Positions 44,557-53,301 are shown, numbered from the stretch's first letter. The stretch is DNA of 64,000 nucleotides from Candidatus Chloroploca sp. Khr17 (GCF_004138165.1 NZ_RYFF01000018.1:1-64000); one strand, 5' to 3'. Notes: a model not told the origin generated them from the letters alone. Program-made: numbers and translations.

Positions 44557-44883
44557 TTATTCACTACGTTCCAGGCTGCGTTCACGGCTAAACCCCTCGG
44601 GGTAGCGTCGGCGCAACTTGGCAATATTCGCCTCCATAATCTCCTCAAGCGTCAAGCCGAGCGCATCAGCCGCCAGCGCCACATACCAGAGCACATCGCC
44701 TAGCTCATTGCGCAGGGCTGTTTCATCAAGTGGATGGCCGTGAAAGGCCCATTTCTTGAGCGTATCAGCCACTTCACCGGCCTCGCCACTGAGCCCAAGG
44801 GCTGCATTGAGCAACCGGTCGTCACGTTCACGTCCAGGGGCCTCGGTGCGCAGGGCCAGACGCTGGTAGTCATTCGCTTCCAT
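44557..44883 (-). CDS. MazG-like nucleotide pyrophosphohydrolase
   Basis: A 108-residue all-alpha NTP pyrophosphatase. The E-x-x-E-E...E-x-x-D metal pattern reads [20 protein letters not shown] and [20 protein letters not shown]. It is a single MazG domain, shorter than E. coli MazG. Being embedded between hisN and hisB it could act as the phosphoribosyl-ATP pyrophosphohydrolase (HisE is a member of the same superfamily), but the ELGDVLWY form is more typical of dNTP/NTP house-cleaning enzymes. Start and hisN stop share a base (TGATG). Confidence 0.88.
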   Translation of the reverse strand: MEANDYQRLALRTEAPGRERDDRLLNAALGLSGEAGEVADTLKKWAFHGHPLDETALRNELGDVLWYVALAADALGLTLEEIMEANIAKLRRRYPEGFSRERSLERSE

Positions 44884-45653
44884 CAGCCGATCACCTCCAT
44901 CAACTCGTCAAGGACGAGGCGATTGGTACTGATGCCATCGCCACGTTCAATCGTTGCCACACCCTGCCAATCAGTAAAAGTGCCGCCCGCTTCTTCAAGA
45001 ATTGGCAGCAACGCCGCGTTATCCCAGATATTCATGATCGGATCAAGCGCCACCTCGGCGCGCCCGGTCGCAACGAGCAAATGACCATAACAATCGCCCC
45101 ACGTCCGAAAGAGCCCACACGCATTGAGGATGCGGGCAAGCGCAGCATCTTTGCCATACTGCTCGTAACCGTGCGCAATCGTCGCAACCACCAGGCTCTC
45201 ACGAAGGCGACTGACCGACGAAACCCGGCACGGCCTCCCATTCCACCAGCAACCCGCTCCTCGCGCCGCGTACACCATCTCGCCGGTTGCCGGCATATTG
45301 ACGACGCCCAGCACTGGCTCGTGCTCACGCAAGAGGGCCATCATCACCCCATAGAGCGGCACCCCCCGAATGAAGCTTTTGGTACCATCAATTGGATCGA
45401 GGATCCAGCGATAACTGCTCGTCGCCACGCCAGTCAAGCCCTCTTCTTCGCCAAGAATCGCGTGATCGGGATAACGCTCCCTAAGCGCGGCCCGCAGAAA
45501 GGTCTCAGTCTCACGATCGGCAATCGTCACCGGCGAATCGTCAGCCTTGCGATCAACCAGCAGATCGCTCTGGAAATAGCGCAGCGTGATCTTGCCCGCC
45601 TGCCACGCCAGCCGATGGGCAAAATCAAGCATATCCTGCAACTCGTTGGTCAT
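44883..45653 (-). CDS. hisN: Histidinol-phosphatase of the inositol-monophosphatase family
   Basis: A 256-residue Mg-dependent phosphatase. IMPase motifs are complete: GEEEGLTG (metal Glu), WILDPIDGTKSFIRG (metal Asp residues), and the C-terminal IMNIWDNAALLPILEEAGG. DPIDGTKSFIRGVPLYG and CYGHLLVATGRAEVALDP are close to HisN-type histidinol-phosphatases as I recall them. Context with hisB and hisC supports histidinol-phosphate as substrate; generic inositol monophosphatase is the alternative. GAGGAAGG 3-8 bp before ATG 45653 argues for this start over the ATG 15 bases upstream. Confidence 0.88.
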   Translation of the reverse strand: MTNELQDMLDFAHRLAWQAGKITLRYFQSDLLVDRKADDSPVTIADRETETFLRAALRERYPDHAILGEEEGLTGVATSSYRWILDPIDGTKSFIRGVPLYGVMMALLREHEPVLGVVNMPATGEMVYAARGAGCWWNGRPCRVSSVSRLRESLVVATIAHGYEQYGKDAALARILNACGLFRTWGDCYGHLLVATGRAEVALDPIMNIWDNAALLPILEEAGGTFTDWQGVATIERGDGISTNRLVLDELMEVIG

Positions 45654-45706
45654 AGCTTCCTTCCTCATTAGAGATGGTTCGTAGGAACGTTACCGTTTGT
45701 GCCGTA

Positions 45707-45760
45707 GGTAGTGCGGACCTCAGTCGGCTGAGCCAGAAGCCGACTGAAGTCCGCACTACC
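45707..45760. repeat. Palindromic REP-like element, copy 2
   Basis: 23-bp arms with one mismatch (45707-45729; 45738-45760) and loop GAGCCAGA. The core CAGTCGGCT...AGCCGACTGAAGT is the same as in the element at 8979-9044. Confidence 0.88.
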
Positions 45761-45790
45761 GTCTAATGGTTTTTAAGCAACAAAACCCGC

Positions 45791-45869
45791 CTGAGACCTC
45801 ACCGGTCTTGAAGACCGGTGAGGTCTCACGGCTCGCGGTGCCACTGGCCCGCGAGCCGTGAGACCTCAG
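45791..45869. repeat. Composite palindrome with two hairpins and matching outer ends
   Basis: CTGAGACCTC (45791-45800) and its complement (45860-45869) frame two hairpins: GAGACCTCACCGGTCTT with its complement to about 45828, and CACGGCTCGCGG...CCGCGAGCCGTG-like arms to about 45860. It could fold as a cloverleaf-like structure. Further short GC-rich palindromes continue to about 45960 up to hisC. Confidence 0.75.
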
Positions 45870-45996
45870 GGTGACATGCAGATGGCCTCACACGCACCAG
45901 CGGGTTGATACACCTGGGAGCGCGCGGGCGGCCCGCCCGCTTTTGCCCCCGAAGCGGGCGAACTGTCCGCACGCCCAGAGCCAGCCTATACATATC

Positions 45997-47088
45997 CTAC
46001 AAGTGGTGCAACGCCTCAAGCAAGATCTCGCTCTGAGCCGGTGTACCGATACTGATGCGAATGTAGTCGCGCAGCAGGCTGGTATGATAGTAGCGCACCA
46101 GAATGCCCTGTTGCTCAAGGGTTGCCTTGACCTCGCGGGCACTGCGCCCTTCGACCCGACAGAGAATGAAATTGGCCGCACTCGGCTGCGGATGCAGCCA
46201 GGACACTTCGGCAAGCAAGGGCAGCAGCCGTTCACGCTCATTGACCAGACGGGCAACCCGTTCAAGCAGCAATTGTCGATCTTCGAGCGAAGCAAGCGCC
46301 GCCGTCTGGGCGGCAACACTCACATTGTAGGGTTGCTTGATCTTCCAGAGGTGCGCGGCAAGCCAACCCGACACAAGCGCATAGCCCACACGCAACCCCG
46401 CCAAACCGGCCCACTTGCTAAAGGTGCGCAGGATCACCAGGTTTTCGTAACGGGCGACCCACTCGGCAAAGCCCTGACCAACACCAGCGAATTCGATATA
46501 GGCCTCATCAACCACCACCAGCAACGGCAAACGCAGCAACCGCTCCAGTTCCTCGGGGGCAAGCAGATTGCCCGTGGGATTATTCGGACTCGTCAAAAAG
46601 AGCACCTTGGCCTGGCTTGTTGCGGCGGTAGCCTCGATGGCGTCAAGATCAAGTTCAAAAGCGGCCCCACGTGGCACCGTGATCACGCGCCCCCCGCAGA
46701 CCTGGGTATCAAACCGGTACATCCCGAAGGTTGGCTGGCAATCAATGACGGCATCACCCGGATTAAGGCAGAGACGCAGGATCATATCAATCAGTTCATC
46801 GGCACCCGCTCCACACACCAGCGCCTCTGCGGGCTGCCCAGTGTAGCGTGCCAGCGCCTGCCGCAACGCCGTATGACCGGGGTCGGGGTAGATATGGTAG
46901 TGCTGCTCACTCGTCAGGGCTGTCAGCGCGGCTGGCGAAGGCCCGTAGGGATTCTCATTGGCATCAAGTTTGACCAGTCGCTCGACCGGCAACCCGAGGC
47001 GGCGTGCCAACACCTCAAGCGGCAAAATCGGCGTATAAGGCTCGAGATCAGCAATCTCTGTGCGCAACCAGCGAGCAGCAAGTGTCAT
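45997..47088 (-). CDS. hisC: Histidinol-phosphate aminotransferase
   Basis: A PLP enzyme of fold type I, 363 residues, converting imidazole acetol phosphate and glutamate to histidinol phosphate. Recognisable: KLDANENPYGPSPA (substrate arm), CGAGADELIDMI, SPNNPTGN, VVDEAYIEFAG and the PLP lysine in RTFSKWAGLAGLRVGY; the C-terminal RISIGT is the phosphate-binding arginine segment. It is followed on the same strand by hisN, mazG-like and hisB after a 340-bp gap filled with palindromic repeats, so the his operon appears split by repeat insertion. Confidence 0.95.
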   Translation of the reverse strand: MTLAARWLRTEIADLEPYTPILPLEVLARRLGLPVERLVKLDANENPYGPSPAALTALTSEQHYHIYPDPGHTALRQALARYTGQPAEALVCGAGADELIDMILRLCLNPGDAVIDCQPTFGMYRFDTQVCGGRVITVPRGAAFELDLDAIEATAATSQAKVLFLTSPNNPTGNLLAPEELERLLRLPLLVVVDEAYIEFAGVGQGFAEWVARYENLVILRTFSKWAGLAGLRVGYALVSGWLAAHLWKIKQPYNVSVAAQTAALASLEDRQLLLERVARLVNERERLLPLLAEVSWLHPQPSAANFILCRVEGRSAREVKATLEQQGILVRYYHTSLLRDYIRISIGTPAQSEILLEALHHL

Positions 47089-47234
47089 AGATGTGTCCCA
47101 TTATCTGTTCTCTTCATCATCGCACGATGCACCCTTAGTATACCATCTGGGCGTCAGGGAGCCTGCGGCCCCCAAGAAAAATGGTTTTGCTGGGGTTCGC
47201 TCGTACCGCACAAAACCACATACCATTTCCCGAA

Positions 47235-47263
47235 TTGACATTCTGCCCGCTTCCTGCTACTCT
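47235..47263 (+). promoter_or_regulatory. Promoter of tRNA-Pro
   Basis: TTGACA at 47235-47240, 17-bp spacer, TACTCT at 47258-47263, 10 bp ahead of the tRNA. Confidence 0.7.
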
Positions 47264-47273
47264 TAGAGAAGAA

Positions 47274-47350
47274 CGGGGCGTGGCTCAGCCCGGTAGAGCA
47301 CCGCGTTTGGGACGCGGGGGTCGTGGGTTCAAATCCCTCCGCCCCGACCA
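47274..47350 (+). tRNA. tRNA-Pro(TGG)
   Basis: A 77-nt tRNA with encoded CCA. Acceptor CGGGGCG/CGCCCCG pairs perfectly; anticodon stem CCGCG/CGCGG encloses TTTGGGA, anticodon TGG; T arm GTGGG-TTCAAAT-CCCTC has one weak pair; discriminator A. Confidence 0.95.
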
Positions 47351-47379
47351 TTTTATCCTCTTGGTGAGGAAGTACCGGC

Positions 47380-47418
47380 ACCGGTGCCAGCGCTGAACAG
47401 GCTGGCACCGGTTTTTTT
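47380..47418 (+). terminator. Terminator of tRNA-Pro, directly upstream of the response regulator
   Basis: ACCGGTGCCAGC (47380-47391) pairs with GCTGGCACCGGT (47401-47412), followed by T7. The response-regulator ATG begins 13 bp after the T run. Confidence 0.88.
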
Positions 47419-47430
47419 GTGGAGAAACCG

Positions 47431-48132
47431 ATGCCAACCATCTTGCTCGTCGAAGATGAGACAACCCTCGCCGAAACGCTACGCTACAATCTTGAGCGCG
47501 AAGGCTACACAGTGCTGACGGCGACCGATGGGGTGCAGGGGCTGGAACTTGCCCGACGAGCACAGCCAGATCTGATGGTGCTTGATATTATGCTACCCCG
47601 GCTTGATGGCTTCTCGGTCTGCCGTATTCTGCGGCAAGAGAGTGATCTACCGGTGATAATGCTAACTGCCCGGCAGGATGAGGTTGACCGGATCGCAGGG
47701 CTTGAACTAGGGGCCGATGATTATATCAGCAAGCCCTTTAGCCTCGGTGAGTTTCTCGCCCGTGTGCGCGCCATTATGCGGCGCACCGAACGGCAGCCAC
47801 GTACGTCCGCACGCGAGGTGCTTGAAGCAGGCATTATCAAGGTTGATACAAGTAGCCGCCGAGCCTGGTGTGAGAGTAGCGAATTGACGTTGCCGCAGAA
47901 AGAGTTTGATCTGCTCACCTGCCTACTCCGTAACCGGGGCATCGCCCTCTCACGTGACCTCTTGCTCGAACGTGTCTGGGGGCTCGATTTCATTGGTGAT
48001 AGCCGTACCGTCGACGTCCACATTCGCTGGCTGCGCGAGAAGATCGAACCCGATCCCGCACGTCCACGCTACATCCAGACCGTGCGGGGCATTGGGTATC
48101 GCTTTGAAGCCCCGGACGAAACACCGCTATGA
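47431..48132 (+). CDS. PhoB/OmpR-type response regulator
   Basis: A 233-residue DNA-binding regulator. The receiver domain (about 1-118) has the acidic pair in LVEDETTL, phospho-acceptor Asp in LMVLDIMLPRLDG, Thr in MLTARQ and Lys in YISKPFSLGE. The winged-helix effector (about 135-230) includes LTLPQKEFDLLTCLLRNRG and SRTVDVHIRWLREKI, the OmpR/PhoB recognition helix. It is probably phosphorylated by the kinase encoded next, whose start overlaps its stop by 4 bp. Sequence around DSRTVDVHI is PhoB-like, so phosphate response is possible, but no pst/pho genes are nearby. GGAG lies 8 bp before the chosen ATG. Confidence 0.92.
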   Translation: MPTILLVEDETTLAETLRYNLEREGYTVLTATDGVQGLELARRAQPDLMVLDIMLPRLDGFSVCRILRQESDLPVIMLTARQDEVDRIAGLELGADDYISKPFSLGEFLARVRAIMRRTERQPRTSAREVLEAGIIKVDTSSRRAWCESSELTLPQKEFDLLTCLLRNRGIALSRDLLLERVWGLDFIGDSRTVDVHIRWLREKIEPDPARPRYIQTVRGIGYRFEAPDETPL

Positions 48133-49373
48133 CCCCGGTTGAACTCGTTCTTGCCATCGCATTATTGGTCAGTCTGGGACTGAGTGCATGGCTCTTCTTC
48201 CGTGGCAGGCAAAGAGCAGACCACAAGCCGCAGAACCAGACTTCCCCAAGCAAGGTTGCGCCATTGCGCCAGGCGGTGCCCGAACCTGCCCTGCGTCCTG
48301 GGCCAAGTGATCCCATTGACCAGTTGAAGCATCCCCTCTTTCAAGCAGTTGCGGCAACCATTGACGTTGGCCTCGTTGTCGTGGATGGCAACCGTCAGAT
48401 GCGCTACCTTAACCGCAGCGCCAATGAAACCTTTGAACTAAACCGCCCGGTGCTCGGTCAAGGCTTGATCACCCTGCTCCGTGATCATCAGGCCGATCTG
48501 CTGGTTGATGAAGTGTTGCGCGATGGCGAACCACGTCAGATGACCATGAAGCCAATCATCAGCGGGCGCATCTTGCGCCTCTCGTGCAACGCGCTGGAAC
48601 CAGGTCAACCCGGATCAGGGGCCTTGATCTTGATCCGCGATCTGACCCAGATCAGCATGCTCGAGCGCTCGCGCCGCGACCTCGTTGCGAATGTCTCGCA
48701 TGAACTACGCACCCCGCTTGCCTCTCTCAAACTCCTGGTTGAGACGGTGCAATCCGAGCCACCACCCGATGTAACACGCCGGATGCTCGGGCAAATGACC
48801 GAAGAAGTTGATGCCATCACCCAACTCGTCGACGAACTGCACGAGCTCTCGCAGATCGAATCGGGGCGCGTGACGTTGAAACTGGCCCCAACCCCGGTCA
48901 GGCCGGTGATCGAGCGTGCGATCGAGCGCATCAAACCGCAGGCCGAGCGCAAACAGATCGCGGTCTCGGCAGAATATAGTCACGAGGATCTGCCGATCTT
49001 GATGGATGGGGATCGCATTGGTCAGGTCTTGCTCAACCTGCTGCACAACGCCGTCAAGTTCAGTTCACCCGGGGGCATCGTCGTCATCTGCACCCACCTC
49101 TTGAACAATGACGAAGGCGCGAACAATGGAACCACCAGCACATGGATCGAGATCAGTGTGCGTGATACCGGAGTGGGCATTCCGGCGCAGGATCTGCCGC
49201 GCATCTTCGAGCGGTTCTACAAAGTCGATCGCGCCCGTACGCGCAATGCCGGCGGCACCGGGCTCGGCCTAGCGATTGCCAAGCACCTCGTTGAGGGGCA
49301 CGGCGGGCGGTTGAGCGTTGACAGCATCGAAGGGCGGGGCAGCACCTTCAGCTTTACCCTGCCGACGGCGTAG
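48129..49373 (+). CDS. PhoR-type sensor histidine kinase
   Basis: A 414-residue membrane-linked kinase. One N-terminal TM helix (about 3-20), a polar linker, a PAS-like domain at about 75-165 (VGLVVVDGNRQMRYLNRSA), the dimerisation/phosphoacceptor segment VANVSHELRTPLASLKLLVE (His near residue 195), and the ATPase domain with N box (LLNLLHNAVKFS), G1 (RDTGVGIP), F box and G2 (GGTGLGLAIAKHLVEGHGG). One TM helix only and no periplasmic domain fit PhoR-type sensing through other proteins. Its 3' end overlaps the convergent phosphatase gene by 20 bp. Confidence 0.92.
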   Translation: MTPVELVLAIALLVSLGLSAWLFFRGRQRADHKPQNQTSPSKVAPLRQAVPEPALRPGPSDPIDQLKHPLFQAVAATIDVGLVVVDGNRQMRYLNRSANETFELNRPVLGQGLITLLRDHQADLLVDEVLRDGEPRQMTMKPIISGRILRLSCNALEPGQPGSGALILIRDLTQISMLERSRRDLVANVSHELRTPLASLKLLVETVQSEPPPDVTRRMLGQMTEEVDAITQLVDELHELSQIESGRVTLKLAPTPVRPVIERAIERIKPQAERKQIAVSAEYSHEDLPILMDGDRIGQVLLNLLHNAVKFSSPGGIVVICTHLLNNDEGANNGTTSTWIEISVRDTGVGIPAQDLPRIFERFYKVDRARTRNAGGTGLGLAIAKHLVEGHGGRLSVDSIEGRGSTFSFTLPTA

Positions 49374-51237
49374 CATTGCGTTTGATGACAACCATCGTAA
49401 TATCATCAGACTGATTCTGCCCATTGGCAAAAGCCGTCACACGGGCGAGGATGGCCTGAATAATCTCTTCCGGACTCCGCTGATGATTGGCGATCAAGAC
49501 TTCAGTCAAGCGCTCATCGCCAAAGAGCTCACGGGCCTGATTCATGGCCTCGGTGATGCCATCGGTATAAAAGAGCAGCACATCGCCGGGGGCCATCACA
49601 AACTCTTGCAACTCAAAGGTTGGTTCAGGCACAATGCCAAGCACAATGCCCTGGGCACGTAGCGGGCGTACCGTACGTGTAGCTGCTTGCCACAGCAACG
49701 GATAGTTGTGGCCGCCATTGGCAAAACTGACCAACCCGGTATTGATCTCGATGATCGCATAAAAACAGGTCACAAAAAGCCCGGCCCGTGAGTCGGCAAG
49801 GATCAGGCGATTCGCCCGCTCGAGCACCTCATCGGGGCGGCGTCCATCAATCGCCGTCGCACGAAGCAGCGTGCGCGAGAGGGCCATAAAGAGGGCCGCC
49901 GGCACACCTTTATCGGTCACATCGGCAATCACAACCCCGATGCGCTGTGCCGTCGAGGGGTCGGGCGATTCAGGTGTTGCTATCCGGGTGCCACCACGAT
50001 AGACAACCGAAGAAGACTGTGCTTGCACAGAAGGGAAAGCGGATAGGGGCGTAGAACGTGCAGGCAACGGAATAAAATCGTAGAAATCGCCGCCAACCTG
50101 ACGAGCCGCCCGGTAATAGGCCTCGATCTGATAGCCAGCCATGACCGGGCAACAGTTGGGCAAAAAACTCGCCTGGATCTCACGGGCGAGCTCAAGCTCT
50201 TGCTCAAGCTTTTCGCGGGCCATAGCCTCATACTGGAGGCGTTCACGTTCAAGGGTCTGCACAAGCAAATTAGAAAGAATGCCAAGCAACTGCGCTTCAT
50301 CATCAAGAAACTGCCGCGGGCTACGGCTCGCCACCATCAGCGTCCCGACCGGGACGCCACCCAACTCTACCGGTAGCCCAAGATAGCCTTTGAAGTGTTG
50401 CTGGCGCAGCAACGGTGGCAACTCAGCCAAGGCCTCATCACTCAAGCTGGTCGTGCGTTCGGGCAAATACCAAAGGTGGGGGCTAGAAGGATCGAGGGGC
50501 AACGGCCAGGGTGCATGCGCGGGAAGCTGCCAGCCATGCGCTGCCCGCAGCACCGCACGGCCGGCGAGTTCATCAGCCTCGACAAAAGCACAGGCATCGG
50601 CCTCGAGCAAACGGGTTCCCACCCGCGTCAAACGTTGCAGCGCAGGCTCAAGCGACTCACTCATCAAAAGATCCTGCGAGAGGGAGAGCAACGCACGTTG
50701 CTCTTGAACCCGACGCACCTTCACCTGTGCGTAGAGATGAAGGCGGGCCATCGCCATTCCGAGCATATGACCCGCGATGGTGAGCAACTGGAGATCGGCA
50801 GGCGCAAGGCGCCCCCAGCGCGTTGTGGCGACATTCAACAGCCCCAGCAACCCATCGGTACTGGTGATCGGAACCGAAGCGTGCTGAGCAAGGCCACGTT
50901 TATCACCGACGGCATCACGAAGGCGCGAACACTCTAGCATTGCCACCGAGTGTTCGAGTTTACCAGCCTGACAAAGATCCTGGCATGTACAATCGCCATC
51001 CCAGGCTGGGCCAGGATAGGCAAGTGCCGGCGGCACATGGTGGCGCGCCGCCAGCGTATAGTGATCGCTCTCGTCTTTGAGAAAAATCCAGCCGGTTGTC
51101 AGCCCCATCAGGTCAACAATATGACCCAGGGCAATATCAAGCGTCTCGCGCAGATCCACCGCATGATGCAGTGTCTCGGCCAAAGCACTGAGAATCGCGA
51201 GATCATTGTTGCGTTGTTGCCTATCAAAAGGAGGCAT
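49354..51237 (-). CDS. GAF-domain SpoIIE/RsbU-type serine phosphatase
   Basis: A cytoplasmic PP2C-type phosphatase of about 627 residues. Two GAF domains (about 25-175 and 195-350) include a cysteine-containing WDGDCTCQDLCQAG stretch in the first, possibly a redox or metal site. A linker helix ELELAREIQASFLPN leads to the SpoIIE catalytic domain: GGDFYDFIPL, VIADVTDKGVPAALFMA, FANGGHNYPLL and FYTDGITEAMN carry the metal-binding Asp residues. Such enzymes usually dephosphorylate anti-sigma-factor antagonists. I start at MPPFDRQQRN, 16 bp after the methyltransferase stop, rather than the GTG that overlaps it. Confidence 0.9.
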   Translation of the reverse strand: MPPFDRQQRNNDLAILSALAETLHHAVDLRETLDIALGHIVDLMGLTTGWIFLKDESDHYTLAARHHVPPALAYPGPAWDGDCTCQDLCQAGKLEHSVAMLECSRLRDAVGDKRGLAQHASVPITSTDGLLGLLNVATTRWGRLAPADLQLLTIAGHMLGMAMARLHLYAQVKVRRVQEQRALLSLSQDLLMSESLEPALQRLTRVGTRLLEADACAFVEADELAGRAVLRAAHGWQLPAHAPWPLPLDPSSPHLWYLPERTTSLSDEALAELPPLLRQQHFKGYLGLPVELGGVPVGTLMVASRSPRQFLDDEAQLLGILSNLLVQTLERERLQYEAMAREKLEQELELAREIQASFLPNCCPVMAGYQIEAYYRAARQVGGDFYDFIPLPARSTPLSAFPSVQAQSSSVVYRGGTRIATPESPDPSTAQRIGVVIADVTDKGVPAALFMALSRTLLRATAIDGRRPDEVLERANRLILADSRAGLFVTCFYAIIEINTGLVSFANGGHNYPLLWQAATRTVRPLRAQGIVLGIVPEPTFELQEFVMAPGDVLLFYTDGITEAMNQARELFGDERLTEVLIANHQRSPEEIIQAILARVTAFANGQNQSDDITMVVIKRNATPSAG

Positions 51238-51253
51238 GCTCAACTCAACAGCA

Positions 51254-51904
51254 TTACTTCTTGCGGCTAAGTGCGACCCCATCACGCAGCGGCAGGATCA
51301 CCGACTCGAGCTGGGGATGGTTCATCAAGGTACGGTTGAACTGCTGAATACCACGCACCAGCGGTGGGGCATCCTCTTCAAGCACCTGAGCGCTACAAAG
51401 CACATTATCAGCAATGAGTAACCCGCCCGAGCGCAGCAACGGAACACACAACTCAAGCGCCTCAAGGGCATGACCCTCACTCGAAGCACTCCGCAGCACA
51501 TCAAGAAAGATCAGGTCATAATCATGGTCAAGCGTGGGCATCACCTCGGCCCATTCACCGTGGTGAATGGTCACCCTCTCACTGAGGCCCGCCTGAGCAA
51601 TCAACTGCGAAGCAAATTCCACCCGATCAGCATGGCGTTCAATCGCCGTCAGATGCCCATCGGTCTGCTCGAGTGCCCGCAACAAATACATTGCGGCATA
51701 GCCGGTCGTAATCCCAATCTCAAGCGCCTTGCCGACCTTCATCGAGAGCGCCTGCAAATAAAGAAACTGGCCCTGCACGGGGCCAACCAGCGACAGACCG
51801 TGAACACGTGCACGTTCTTCAAGGGTAGCCAGAACCTCATCACGGGGCGGCATCAAATCGAGCAAATAGTCCTCAATCGCAATATTCGTAATGTCGTAAC
51901 GCAA
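51254..51904 (-). CDS. SAM-dependent O-methyltransferase (family 3)
   Basis: A 216-residue class I methyltransferase of the catechol-O-methyltransferase/caffeoyl-CoA type. AdoMet motif I is ALEIGITTGYAAMYLLRAL, the acidic end of strand 2 is LTAIERHADRV, and YDLIFLDVLRS supplies the metal-binding Asp, with GGLLIADNVL after it. The substrate is unknown. The start is TTG, with GAGGTGAG about 5 bp upstream. The phosphatase gene follows after 16 bp, suggesting an operon. Confidence 0.88.
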   Translation of the reverse strand: MRYDITNIAIEDYLLDLMPPRDEVLATLEERARVHGLSLVGPVQGQFLYLQALSMKVGKALEIGITTGYAAMYLLRALEQTDGHLTAIERHADRVEFASQLIAQAGLSERVTIHHGEWAEVMPTLDHDYDLIFLDVLRSASSEGHALEALELCVPLLRSGGLLIADNVLCSAQVLEEDAPPLVRGIQQFNRTLMNHPQLESVILPLRDGVALSRKK

Positions 51905-52116
51905 AAGCTCACCTCACTCTATGCTATGCTTTACTGTTTTTTCAGGCATACGCACCATCCAGGCTTGCCGATGAAACAAGGAACCACGAACAGTCCAGGA
52001 ACAAAACAGCAACGCTTGGTTGATTTTGTACGCGATGATTGTATCACACTCCGCCCGGATCTGCGTAGGGCCCTGAGGTGAAGTCCTTGGCAGAGTGTGT
52101 TATAATGGAAACGTGG
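51905..52116 (+). promoter_or_regulatory. Spacer with tRNA-Gln extended -10 element (52098-52106)
   Basis: TGTTATAAT ends at 52106, 10 bp before tRNA-Gln, an extended -10 promoter without a good -35. It matches the thiolase promoter motif. Nothing else is evident in the spacer. Confidence 0.6.
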
Positions 52117-52190
52117 TGCCGGGTTGTGTAATGGTAGCACGGCGGACTTTGAATCCGTCTGTCCAGGTTCAAATCCTGGCCCGGCAGCCA
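52117..52190 (+). tRNA. tRNA-Gln(TTG)
   Basis: A 74-nt tRNA with encoded CCA. Acceptor TGCCGGG/CCCGGCA pairs perfectly, anticodon loop CTTTGAA gives TTG, T arm is CCAGG-TTCAAAT-CCTGG, discriminator G. Confidence 0.95.
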
Positions 52191-52362
52191 CTGGATGTTG
52201 TCTGACTGGCAGAATCAAAGATGGAGCGTGGAGCACGTGCCCTACGGCATTTCCGATGACCGCCAGTACCGCTGATCACCGACGCAGTGGAGCACCGCTT
52301 CGCTGTGTTTCTTTTTTCTTGCTTCTGGTTGTGGATCAGTCATACAGATAAGGAACGAAGTG

Positions 52363-53301
52363 ATGGACGGTCGGCTACTCATCTTTAGCGGATCAGCCAA
52401 CCCCGAGTTAGCAAAAGAGATTGCAACGTGTCTGCGTATGTCAGTTGGACGTGCGCTGGTTGGTCAGTTTAAGAACGGTGAGACCAGGATCAAGATTCAC
52501 GATAATGTCCGGGGCTGCGATGTCTTTGTGATTCAACCAACGTGCAATCCGGTCGATCATCACTTGATGGAGCTGTTGCTGATGATCGATGCCCTGCGTC
52601 GGGCTTCCGCCAACCGGGTCACTGCGGTCATTCCCTACTATGGGTATGCCAAGCAAGAGAAGAAGACAGCCGGACGTGAGCCTATTTCGGCCAAACTGGT
52701 GGCAAACCTGATCCGTATCGCTGGGGCTGATCGGGTATTGACGATGGATCTACACACCCCGGCCATCGAAGGTTTTTTTGATATCCCAGTTGATCACCTG
52801 CAAGCTGGACCGCTGCTGGCTGATTATATTCACACCATGAATTTGTCAAATCCGGTTGTCGTTTCGCCGGATGCAGGTGGTGTAGGGCGAGCGAATCGCT
52901 TTCGTGAGCGCATGGGGGCGAATCTGGCGATTATTGCCAAACAACGCCCCGAGCCTGATACCTCCGAGGTGCTCGAAATGGTTGGTGAGGTCGAAGGCAA
53001 AACAGCGATCATTGTTGATGATATGATCTCAACTGGGGGTACCCTCGTTGAAGCCGCCGAGGCATTGATTGAGCGCGGAGCCAACAAAGTCTATGCCTGC
53101 GCAACCCACGGCGTCTTTTCAGCCGATGCCCTCTCAATTATTGGACGCTCGGATCTGATCGAGACCTTGATTACCAATACGATCCCGCAAAGTAGCGAGG
53201 CTTCGTCGGCCCGCGTGCGCACGATTAGTGTCGCCCCGCTCTTCGCCGAAGCAATTATGCGTATTCATAAAGATCTCTCGCTGAGCGCCCTCTTTTCATA
53301 A
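52363..53301 (+). CDS. prs: Ribose-phosphate pyrophosphokinase
   Basis: Makes phosphoribosyl pyrophosphate from ribose 5-phosphate and ATP for nucleotide, histidine and tryptophan synthesis. At 312 residues it is class I length. Motifs: LLIFSGSANPELA, GETRIKI, PYYGYAKQEKKTAGREPISAKL (ATP flexible loop), MDLHTPAIEGFFDIPVD, and the PRPP-binding loop AIIVDDMISTGGTL. AAGGAAC precedes the ATG; a GTG immediately upstream is possible. It lies after tRNA-Gln, 172 bp away, and before the CorC-like gene. Confidence 0.95.
   Translation: MDGRLLIFSGSANPELAKEIATCLRMSVGRALVGQFKNGETRIKIHDNVRGCDVFVIQPTCNPVDHHLMELLLMIDALRRASANRVTAVIPYYGYAKQEKKTAGREPISAKLVANLIRIAGADRVLTMDLHTPAIEGFFDIPVDHLQAGPLLADYIHTMNLSNPVVVSPDAGGVGRANRFRERMGANLAIIAKQRPEPDTSEVLEMVGEVEGKTAIIVDDMISTGGTLVEAAEALIERGANKVYACATHGVFSADALSIIGRSDLIETLITNTIPQSSEASSARVRTISVAPLFAEAIMRIHKDLSLSALFS

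Noticed and set aside
45871-47238. 455-codon forward frame opposite hisC
   Set aside because: Antisense to a complete hisC and beginning in palindromic repeats; its sequence shows no protein-like features.
52191-52362. Possible riboswitch or leader upstream of prs
   Set aside because: I could not find a stable conserved fold or a known aptamer; treated as an ordinary leader.
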